A stretch of DNA of 32,757 nt, taken from an uncultured Prevotellaceae bacterium. Its GTDB lineage: Bacteria; Bacteroidota; Bacteroidia; Bacteroidales; Bacteroidaceae. The stretch's first letter is position 1. The number at the start of each line of letters is the position of its first letter. Both the position numbers and the translations under genes were made by a program. The stretch is from the NCBI GenBank assembly GCA_902788605.1, contig CADAKX010000052.1:1-32757 (forward strand), read 5' to 3'. The notes beneath the pieces are model-generated. The model made no database searches. It saw nothing but the letters and a program-made list of their open reading frames with translations, and was not told where the DNA came from. Shown in pieces: positions 6,892 through 12,958 of the stretch.

Positions 6892-8222
6892 GAACCAAGG
6901 AGTTTCTTTTCAGCCTTTTCTACGCGGTCAAAGGCGAAACCTTCGAGCACACTCTGCATCAGGGCCTCGATGCAGTCGTTGCAGAGGTTGCCGATAGAGC
7001 CCTCGTGGGTGTGATGGATATCCTTGTTGGGGGTGAACTTGCCAGCCTCAATGTCAAGGCCCACCTTCTTATAGGCGTCGCGGAAAGGCATACCTTCTGC
7101 TGCGAGGCGATTAACCTCTTCTACCGAGAACATCGGGTCGTAGCGTGGGTCATCCAGGATGTGGTCGTTCACCTCGATGCGATTGATGATATAGGCTGTC
7201 ATGCGCAGACAGTCGAGCAACTCGTCAAAAGCAGGCAGGAATACCTCCTTGATAATCTGCAGGTCGCGGAAATAGCCCACGGGCAGATTGTTCATCATCA
7301 GCGTGATCTGTTGGGGCAAACTCTGCAACTTGTTCGACTTCGAACGAATCAGTTCGAAGACATCGGGGTTCTTCTTATGTGGCATGATGCTGGAACCAGT
7401 GGTGCATTCCTTAGGAAGTTTTACGAAACCAAAGTTCTGACAGTTGAACATGCAGGCATCGAAAGCCAACTTGGCCATTGTACCAGAGATGGTGGCAATA
7501 GCGAAGCCCACGTTGCGCTCCATCTTGCCGCGGCCCATCTGTGCATAGACCACGTTGTAGTCCATTGAGTCGAAACCCAGGAGGTCGGTGGTCATTTGAC
7601 GGTTCAGGGGGAAGGAACTGCCATATCCTGCAGCCGAACCTAACGGATTGCGGTTGGTCATCTTATAGGCTGCCTGTAGGAAGAGCATATCGTCGGCCAA
7701 AGACTCGGCATAGGCACCAAACCACAAACCGAAACTGGAGGGCATAGCCACCTGCAGATGTGTGTAGCCTGGCATCAGTACGTTCTTGTACTGATTACTC
7801 TTGGCGATGAGTTGGTCGAAGAGGTCTTTTACTGCTTCGGCCACCAACTGCAACTGATGGCGGGTGAAGAGCTTCAGGTCAACCAATACCTGGTCATTGC
7901 GTGAACGGCCAGAGTGAATCTTCTTGCCCATGTCGCCCAACTTGCGGGTGAGCATCAGTTCCACCTGTGAGTGTACGTCCTCGATGCCGTCTTCAATGAC
8001 AAACTCGCCGCGCTGCACCTGTTCGTAGATGTTCTTCAACTCCTTCAGCAACACGGGCAACTCATCCTTGCCCAGCAGCCCGATGCTTTCGAGCATGGTG
8101 ATGTGGGCCATTGAGCCCAGCACGTCATATGGCGCCAGATAGAGATCCATCTCGCGGTCTCTGCCCACGGTGAAGCGCTCTATCTCGCTGTTTATCTCAA
8201 AGTCTTTTTCCCAAAGTTTCAT
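6879..8222 (-). CDS. argH: Argininosuccinate lyase
   Basis: 447 residues, full length for Bacteroidetes ArgH. It cleaves argininosuccinate to arginine and fumarate, the last step of arginine synthesis. The N-terminal segment LWEKDFEINSEIERFTVGRD and the HSGRSRNDQV motif (substrate binding) are present. The fumarase/aspartase superfamily signature GSSIMPHKKNPD lies near residues 276-287, and THLQ with its catalytic His is in PGYTHLQVAMPS. All signature regions are intact. It is downstream of pyrE and the SRPBCC gene, separated from the latter by a large palindromic repeat that could affect mRNA processing or expression. Confidence 0.97.
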   Translation of the reverse strand: MKLWEKDFEINSEIERFTVGRDREMDLYLAPYDVLGSMAHITMLESIGLLGKDELPVLLKELKNIYEQVQRGEFVIEDGIEDVHSQVELMLTRKLGDMGKKIHSGRSRNDQVLVDLKLFTRHQLQLVAEAVKDLFDQLIAKSNQYKNVLMPGYTHLQVAMPSSFGLWFGAYAESLADDMLFLQAAYKMTNRNPLGSAAGYGSSFPLNRQMTTDLLGFDSMDYNVVYAQMGRGKMERNVGFAIATISGTMAKLAFDACMFNCQNFGFVKLPKECTTGSSIMPHKKNPDVFELIRSKSNKLQSLPQQITLMMNNLPVGYFRDLQIIKEVFLPAFDELLDCLRMTAYIINRIEVNDHILDDPRYDPMFSVEEVNRLAAEGMPFRDAYKKVGLDIEAGKFTPNKDIHHTHEGSIGNLCNDCIEALMQSVLEGFAFDRVEKAEKKLLGSCED

Positions 8223-8226
8223 AATT

Positions 8227-8324
8227 AGTGCAGAGTTTAGAGTGTAGAGTTTAGAGTTTGCTTCCGCTGTAGAGCATGCCCCATCTTAAGGCGGTAGCAA
8301 ACTCTACACTCTAAACTCTACACT
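8227..8324. repeat. Heptad-repeat palindrome, copy A (intergenic)
   Basis: The left arm (8227-8267) consists of 7-base units AGAGTTT and AGAGTGT followed by GCTTCCGC. The right arm (8291-8324) starts GCGGTAGC and continues with the complementary heptamers AAACTCT, ACACTCT and AAACTCT. The left arm has one extra heptamer and two mismatches. The loop is about 23 bases. It fills nearly the whole gap between argH and the SRPBCC gene. The same arm sequences recur inside argS at 13231-13332. Confidence 0.92.
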
Positions 8325-8329
8325 ATTAA

Positions 8330-8743
8330 TTATACATAAGGAACCTGTGCCAGTGCATCGGCTATCTTCTCCACACCATCCTGGATGGGACCACTCACCA
8401 TGGCGGCGAGCATAAAGGGAATGTCGGCCTTTACCGTTACCTTCATTTTTGATGTGGTATCATTGACGGGCAACACCTGAATCCAGAGGTTGAATGGCAT
8501 GGGCGACTGTACCGTCTCGAATTTGACGCACTTAGGCTCCTCGCGCTCCACAACTTTCAGTGTAATCTGTCCAACGGGTGGTACGTTGATGCTCACAGAG
8601 TCCTGATCGAAGGAGAAGTCCTTCAACTTATCTTCAGGGATGCGGTCACGCACACGTTCCAAGTTACTCAGATCACTGATGTTGCGATAGACGGCCTCCT
8701 GTGAATAGGGTACCTGCTTAATGCTGCTTTCGAATTTCTTCAT
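8330..8743 (-). CDS. SRPBCC-fold (START/Bet v1-like) protein
   Basis: 137 residues with no signal peptide, so probably cytoplasmic. The pattern matches small polyketide cyclase/SRPBCC proteins: an N-terminal strand-helix (FESSIKQVPYSQEAVYRNIS), a central beta sheet (SVSINVPPVGQITLKVVERE, CVKFETV, LWIQVLPVND, SKMKVTVKADIP) and a C-terminal helix (VEKIADALAQVPY). Such proteins bind hydrophobic ligands; no ligand can be named. It starts nine bases after pyrE and is presumably co-transcribed with it. Confidence 0.8.
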   Translation of the reverse strand: MKKFESSIKQVPYSQEAVYRNISDLSNLERVRDRIPEDKLKDFSFDQDSVSINVPPVGQITLKVVEREEPKCVKFETVQSPMPFNLWIQVLPVNDTTSKMKVTVKADIPFMLAAMVSGPIQDGVEKIADALAQVPYV

Positions 8744-8752
8744 AGCTTCTTC

Positions 8753-9382
8753 TTATACGCCCCAGACACTGGGATCCTTTCTCCATTCAGCCAATACAGC
8801 CTTTTCTTCTTCTTTGATATAGCCTGTTTCAGCGGCCTGCTCCACAACAGCGTTGTAGTCGCTCAGTGTGATGAGCTTAACATTTGCTTCGCGGAAAGCC
8901 TCCTCGGCCACGGGGAAACCATAGGTAAACGAGGCCACCATACCGATAACCTCTACGCCATATTCCCGCAGGGCTGCAACGGCCTTCAAAGAGCTACCAC
9001 CAGTAGAAATCAGATCCTCTACTACGATAACCTTTGAACCCTTCTTAATCTCACCTTCCACCTGGTTGCCCATGCCGTGATCTTTTGGCTTTGGGCGCAC
9101 GTAGCAGTAGGGCAGACCCAGTTCCTCGGCTACCAGCGCACCCTGTGCAATGGCACCTGTGGCAACACCTGCCACTGCATCAGCCTCAGGGAAGTTCTCC
9201 TGAATGACGTGACATAGTTCCAGTTTTACAAAAGAGCGCAGACTGGGGTGACCCAGTGTCTTGCGGTTGTCGGTATAAATAGGTGATTTCCAACCGCTGG
9301 CCCATGTGAATGGGTCGTTGGGCTGCAACTTGATGGCTTTGATGTCCATCAGCTTCTGAGCGAATTGTTTCTTGATATCCAT
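8753..9382 (-). CDS. pyrE: Orotate phosphoribosyltransferase
   Basis: 209 residues, normal for PyrE. It converts orotate and PRPP to orotidine 5'-phosphate in pyrimidine synthesis. The PRPP-binding signature VIVVEDLISTGGS is intact near residue 120, preceded by the flexible-loop region PKPKDHGMGNQVEG. The N-terminal NPFTWASGWKSPIYTDNR segment is characteristic of orotate binding. It is the first gene of a minus-strand transcript with its own -7 box 24 bases upstream, and heads the SRPBCC, argH and lipoprotein genes. Confidence 0.97.
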   Translation of the reverse strand: MDIKKQFAQKLMDIKAIKLQPNDPFTWASGWKSPIYTDNRKTLGHPSLRSFVKLELCHVIQENFPEADAVAGVATGAIAQGALVAEELGLPYCYVRPKPKDHGMGNQVEGEIKKGSKVIVVEDLISTGGSSLKAVAALREYGVEVIGMVASFTYGFPVAEEAFREANVKLITLSDYNAVVEQAAETGYIKEEEKAVLAEWRKDPSVWGV

Positions 9383-9405
9383 AACGTTACGTTAATTTTT
9401 GCCTG

Positions 9406-9413
9406 CAAAGGTA
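9406..9413 (-). promoter_or_regulatory. -7 box of the pyrE transcript
   Basis: On the minus strand TACCTTTG followed by CAGGC is an exact match. The -33 region lies within the purine-rich heptamer array at 9422-9442, and no TTTG is visible there, so either the -33 box is weak or it was displaced by the repeats. Confidence 0.7.
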
Positions 9414-9421
9414 CGAAAAAA

Positions 9422-9442
9422 AGTGAAGAGTGAAGAGTGAAG
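9422..9442. repeat. Three perfect heptamers (AGTGAAG)
   Basis: AGTGAAG occurs three times in tandem, followed by AGAGA, between comF and pyrE. The period and purine bias match the heptamers of the palindromes at 8227 and 13231, but there is no inverted arm. Confidence 0.88.
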
Positions 9443-9461
9443 AGAGAAAAATTTTAATTAT

Positions 9462-10166
9462 TTACTCTTTCGTATAGCCAATGGAGAGCACACTGATGCG
9501 TACACCTTCTGCCTTGGCCAGTTCCTGAGCACAGGCGATGACGGTGGCGCCAGTGGTCACTACATCGTCAATAATCAAAAGGTGCTTGCCTTTTATCTTC
9601 TCTTCTTTCACTAAATGGAAGGCTTCCTTGATGTTTTCTCGTCGCTCAAAGTGTGTCAGATGAGTCTGACTCTGAGTGAAGCGTTTTCTTACCACTACGT
9701 CGTTATAGATAGGAAGTCCTGTCTCCATGCTGATACCTCGTGCCACTATCAGACTCTGATTATAGCCGCGTTTCCAGTTTCTTTTTCTTGTGATGGGCAG
9801 TGGGACGATGGCGTCGATACCGTCAAAGAATCCGTAGGCCATGTGGCGTTCGGCCATGAGTTGACCAATCATCTCACCCATCTCCATTTGTCCGTGATAT
9901 TTAATGTCGTACACCAGATGGCTGGGGGCGGAGTGGGGACGGAAGTAGAACCATGCAGAAGCCTTCTCGATGGGAAACTGTCCCCAGAACAGTCTTGCCA
10001 TCCAGTTGTCGTAGGGCGATTCACAAAAGGGCGTTACGGGCAGTTCTTTTGTGCATTGAGCGCATAGCAGCATGTCTTCCGCATCTAGTCTATCGTCACA
10101 AATGGCGCATCTTCTGGGAGAAATCAAATCCAGAAGATCACTCAGCAAACTCGTTTTCCTCTTCAT
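9462..10166 (-). CDS. comF: ComF family phosphoribosyltransferase-like protein
   Basis: 234 residues. The N terminus carries a zinc-finger-type pair, CAIC (20-23) and CAQC (35-38). The C-terminal half is a type I phosphoribosyltransferase domain with the PRPP motif LLIIDDVVTTGAT near 194-206 and the family segment RKRNWKRGYNQSLIVARG. ComF proteins are linked to natural DNA uptake in Firmicutes and Proteobacteria; in Bacteroidetes the role is not established. Its start overlaps the end of recX by 29 bases, indicating translational coupling in prmC-recX-comF. Confidence 0.92.
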   Translation of the reverse strand: MKRKTSLLSDLLDLISPRRCAICDDRLDAEDMLLCAQCTKELPVTPFCESPYDNWMARLFWGQFPIEKASAWFYFRPHSAPSHLVYDIKYHGQMEMGEMIGQLMAERHMAYGFFDGIDAIVPLPITRKRNWKRGYNQSLIVARGISMETGLPIYNDVVVRKRFTQSQTHLTHFERRENIKEAFHLVKEEKIKGKHLLIIDDVVTTGATVIACAQELAKAEGVRISVLSIGYTKE

Positions 10167-10614
10167 CAGTAACCTCTATACACTGTTTGATGATATCCAT
10201 GGTAAACCCGCGTCCCATCGCATATTTGATGAGTTTCATGGTCGCCTCATATTCGCTATTGGCCTTGATACCCTTGCGCTTCTGTTTGAGCATCGGTCGA
10301 AGAATCTTCAGATATTCCTCATCGTCCACTTCGTCGAGCAAAGGCTTACTGATGCTGTCGTCAATACGTTTCATCCAAAGCGCCTGTTCCACCTTCCGGC
10401 GTCCCCATTTGCTGTAGCGTATCTTGTCGTAGATGAAAGCGCGGGCAAAGCGCTCGTCGTCAACGTATCTCTCTGTAATCAGGCGCTCCATCACTTCTGC
10501 CTGCTCTTCCTCGCTAATGCCCCACTGTCGCATTTTATCCAGCATCTCCTGCTGACAGTGTTCGCTGCGGGCACAGAGGTCCGTGAGCTTCTGGTAGGCC
10601 TGTTGACCCGTCAT
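10138..10614 (-). CDS. recX: RecX family regulatory protein
   Basis: The frame opens at 10632 (MLIRKEMTGQQ...), but the internal ATG at 10614 (MTGQQAYQKL) better matches the family N terminus and avoids overlap with prmC; it gives 158 residues. RecX proteins are built of three-helix repeats and modulate RecA filaments. Visible segments are CARSEHCQQEMLDKMRQWG, the ITERYVDDERFARAFIYDK signature, and SKWGRRKVEQALWMK. The gene sits between prmC and comF and overlaps both coding neighbours slightly if the longer start is used. Confidence 0.92.
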   Translation of the reverse strand: MTGQQAYQKLTDLCARSEHCQQEMLDKMRQWGISEEEQAEVMERLITERYVDDERFARAFIYDKIRYSKWGRRKVEQALWMKRIDDSISKPLLDEVDDEEYLKILRPMLKQKRKGIKANSEYEATMKLIKYAMGRGFTMDIIKQCIEVTDEEENEFAE

Positions 10615-10622
10615 TTCTTTTC

Positions 10623-11531
10623 TTATAAGCATGATTTCGTGAATCTTTGTTTGCCGAATTGGTCGTTTTTGATTTCTGTATGTGAGAACCCTTCTTCGCT
10701 GAGCATCTGTTGCATCTCGGTGACATATAAGGGATTAATCTCGAAAAAGAGCGCTCCACCTGGATTTAATGCCTTTGCAGCATAGCGGGCAATGGCACGA
10801 TAGAACAGCAGTGGATCGTCATCGGGTACGAAAAGTGCCAGCGCAGGCTCATGTTCCAGCACGTTTTTCTCCATCATGTCCTTTTCTTTTGTGCAGATAT
10901 ATGGCGGATTACTCACTATAACGTCAAATTCGTTGGAAGGGAGTTGGAAGGGAGATGGAAGGGAGGTGGAAGGGAGAAGCTGGGGAGAAGGAGTAATTTT
11001 TAGAATGTCCTGTTTTTTTAATTTTACGTTTACTCCCATTCTTTTGGCATTCTCTGCTGCTATCCGCAGGGCATCCTCGCTGATATCCCAGGCCGTCACT
11101 GCTGCGTCAGGCAGTTCTGCAGCCAGCGTGCAGGCGATACATCCGCTACCTGTGCCAATATCGAGAATTTTATCGCAGCGGACTTTTTCGGACTTTTCCG
11201 TATCAGTCTGCTGTCGTCCGCTGCTAAGAATCCATTCACAGAGTTCGTAGGTCTCAGGTCTTGGAATCAGCACGCCAGGCTCCACATGGAAGGTCCTGCC
11301 GCCAAACTCCGCCTCACCTAAAACATACTGTACGGGTTCGCCAGTCAGCAGACGTTGCGTAATTTCCTCTAAGAGTTTTTGGTCATCTGTGGATAATTGT
11401 GTATCTTTGCCGATGAATAAGTCGGATGGCATGAGTCCGAAGCGAACTTCGTACACCATACGGGCAATAGCCTTCGCCTCGTAGTCATCATAGACCTGCG
11501 TCAACTGGCGCCATAATTCATTATAAGTCAT
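10623..11531 (-). CDS. prmC: Release factor glutamine methyltransferase PrmC, with an in-frame repeat insertion
   Basis: 302 residues against about 280 usual. It methylates the GGQ glutamine of peptide release factors. The N-terminal helical domain is followed by the SAM motif ILDIGTGSGCIACTLA (126-131 core) and the catalytic NPPY (208-211). Between the two, residues about 179-199 form a Pro/Ser/Leu-rich insert (TPSPQLLPSTSLPSPFQLP) encoded by four tandem 11-bp repeats at 10933-10976 plus flanking sequence. The frame is kept, so the protein may remain active with a longer surface loop. The predicted promoter leaves almost no leader. First gene of prmC-recX-comF. Confidence 0.95.
   Translation of the reverse strand: MTYNELWRQLTQVYDDYEAKAIARMVYEVRFGLMPSDLFIGKDTQLSTDDQKLLEEITQRLLTGEPVQYVLGEAEFGGRTFHVEPGVLIPRPETYELCEWILSSGRQQTDTEKSEKVRCDKILDIGTGSGCIACTLAAELPDAAVTAWDISEDALRIAAENAKRMGVNVKLKKQDILKITPSPQLLPSTSLPSPFQLPSNEFDVIVSNPPYICTKEKDMMEKNVLEHEPALALFVPDDDPLLFYRAIARYAAKALNPGGALFFEINPLYVTEMQQMLSEEGFSHTEIKNDQFGKQRFTKSCL
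10933..10976. repeat. Four tandem 11-bp repeats inside prmC
   Basis: On the plus strand TTGGAAGGGAG, TTGGAAGGGAG, ATGGAAGGGAG and GTGGAAGGGAG follow one another without spacers; only the first base or two vary. A looser copy continues to about 10993. Total insertion relative to typical PrmC is roughly 20 codons. Confidence 0.92.
11378..11409 (+). promoter_or_regulatory. Probable ribD promoter located inside prmC
   Basis: On the plus strand TTTG (11378-11381), a 20-base spacer and TATCTTTG (11402-11409) form a near-ideal Bacteroidetes promoter. It would give ribD a leader of about 135 bases running antisense to the prmC 5' end. No better box lies closer to ribD. Confidence 0.6.
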
Positions 11532-11535
11532 ACTG

Positions 11536-11567
11536 CAAAATTACACAAAATATGGAAACCGACCAAA
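11536..11567 (-). promoter_or_regulatory. prmC promoter, overlapping the start of ribD
   Basis: On the minus strand the -33 box TTTG (11567-11564), a 20-base spacer and the -7 box TAATTTTG (11543-11536) fit the consensus. The -33 box lies inside the ribD coding region. Transcription would begin within a few bases of the prmC start codon at 11531, so prmC mRNA may be leaderless. Confidence 0.65.
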
Positions 11568-12517
11568 TTTCTTTGGATAAAAAATATATGCGCCGCTGTC
11601 TGCAACTGGCGCAGAACGGACAGCAGAATGCAAAGCCGAATCCAATGGTGGGAGCTGTGATAGTGGCTGATGGTAGAATCATTGGTGAGGGGTATCATGT
11701 GCGCTGCGGACAGGGGCATGCAGAGGTCAATGCTTTTGCAAGTGTCAGCGCAGAGGATGAAAGACTGTTACCTGAGGCCACAATCTATGTGTCGCTGGAA
11801 CCCTGTTCGCATTATGGGAAGACACCTCCTTGTGCCGATTTGATTGTTAAGAAGGGGGTGATGCGTGCGGTTGTAGGCTGTATTGATGAGTTTGCCGAGG
11901 TGCAGGGTAGGGGCATCCGGAAACTGAGGGATGCTGGTATAGAGGTGACTGTGGGTGTACTGGAAGATGAGTGTAAGGCTCTGAATCGCCGCTTCTTCAC
12001 CTTCCATCGTCTCTCGCGCCCGTACATTATATTAAAATGGGCACAGACGGCTAACGGTTTTATTGATGATAACGGTAAGGCTTTGGCTATCTCGACACCC
12101 TTTACGCAGATGCTCTCGCATAAGTTGCGTGCTGAGGAGGATGCCATCCTCGTGGGACGTGTAACCAATGAGCGCGAGCATCCACAGCTCACCGTGCGTC
12201 AATGGGATGGTCCCAACCCCAAACGACTTGTTATTGACCGTCAGCATCCGCTGAATCTGGAGGTGCTCCATGCCCATCAAATACAATCGCTGATTGTCGA
12301 AGGCGGTAAGAAAACGCTCGATTCTTTCCTGGAACAAGGCTTGTGGGATGAAATCCGTGTGGAGACGAATATGCGTTTGACGGTAGGTGGTGGAACAAGA
12401 GCGCCACAACTTCCGGCTGATGCAGAAGTCGTGGCGCAACATGATTATGATGGTAATATGATTATTTCCTACCGAAGTCGGCTGGCACCTCGCCCCATTT
12501 CTGGGTCTCCCATTTGA
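11552..12517 (+). CDS. ribD: Bifunctional riboflavin biosynthesis deaminase/reductase RibD
   Basis: 321 residues. The N-terminal deaminase domain has the zinc ligands in HAEVNAF (His56, proton shuttle Glu58) and PCSHYGKTPPC (Cys85, Cys94). The C-terminal reductase domain begins RPYIILKWAQTANGFID and includes SLIVEGG. Together they convert the GTP cyclohydrolase II product to the ribitylamino intermediate of riboflavin. The segment between LVIDRQHPLN and IQSLIVEGG is about 35-40 residues shorter than I would expect from relatives, without frame loss. The 3' end overlaps the convergent RNase H gene by 56 bases. Confidence 0.94.
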   Translation: METDQISLDKKYMRRCLQLAQNGQQNAKPNPMVGAVIVADGRIIGEGYHVRCGQGHAEVNAFASVSAEDERLLPEATIYVSLEPCSHYGKTPPCADLIVKKGVMRAVVGCIDEFAEVQGRGIRKLRDAGIEVTVGVLEDECKALNRRFFTFHRLSRPYIILKWAQTANGFIDDNGKALAISTPFTQMLSHKLRAEEDAILVGRVTNEREHPQLTVRQWDGPNPKRLVIDRQHPLNLEVLHAHQIQSLIVEGGKKTLDSFLEQGLWDEIRVETNMRLTVGGGTRAPQLPADAEVVAQHDYDGNMIISYRSRLAPRPISGSPI

Positions 12518-12926
12518 TGATGGGATTGCGGTAATTATGTGTGCGTAGCCAATTCTCGGCGCGTTGGATAATCTGATAGAGCGGCTCCGTCTCAGGGGTC
12601 CGCTCTAATTTTGTCTTACATTGTCGTTTTGAGACCCAGAGGATGGCATTGTAGGAATCAGAGTAGATGGTTTTGTCATGCAAGCCCTTCTGCCAACAGA
12701 GAGCCAGGGCGTGAACGATAGCCAGGAACTCACCGATATTGTTTGTACCTTTCATTGGGCCAAAATGGAATACCTGTGCACCTGTCTGCAGGTCGATAGC
12801 CTGATACTCCATGGGTCCAGGGTTGCCGCTGCAGGCTGCGTCCACAGCCCACGCGTCTGCCCTTACCTCCATGGGCAAGGGCAGTACGGTGTCGTGTCTA
12901 TAGTCGGGAGGGTTCTGCATATACAT
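12462..12926 (-). CDS. rnhA: Ribonuclease H type I
   Basis: 154 residues. The retroviral-type RNase H fold is recognisable from the first strand AWAVDAACSGNPGP (catalytic Asp29), GTNNIGEFLAIVHAL (Glu66), TIYSDSYNAILWV (Asp90) and the C-terminal EVPADFGRK (probable fourth acid Asp150). It degrades RNA in RNA-DNA hybrids. There is no N-terminal viroplasmin-type domain. The gene follows argS by 32 bases on the same strand and runs convergently into ribD, overlapping it by 56 bases. Confidence 0.92.
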   Translation of the reverse strand: MYMQNPPDYRHDTVLPLPMEVRADAWAVDAACSGNPGPMEYQAIDLQTGAQVFHFGPMKGTNNIGEFLAIVHALALCWQKGLHDKTIYSDSYNAILWVSKRQCKTKLERTPETEPLYQIIQRAENWLRTHNYRNPIIKWETQKWGEVPADFGRK

Positions 12927-12934
12927 CAGTGCTT

Positions 12935-12953
12935 GTTGCTATGGCATAGCAAC
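12935..12953 (-). other. Small perfect hairpin between argS and the RNase H gene
   Basis: GTTGCTAT and ATAGCAAC form an 8-bp stem around a 3-base loop in the 32-base gap. There is no T-run, so it is not an obvious intrinsic terminator; it may affect mRNA processing or the translation of the downstream gene. Confidence 0.6.
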
Positions 12954-12958
12954 ATACA

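Noticed and set aside
10072-10785. 237-codon plus-strand frame across recX and prmC
   Set aside because: It is antisense to two recognisable genes and gives a composition expected of a shadow frame.
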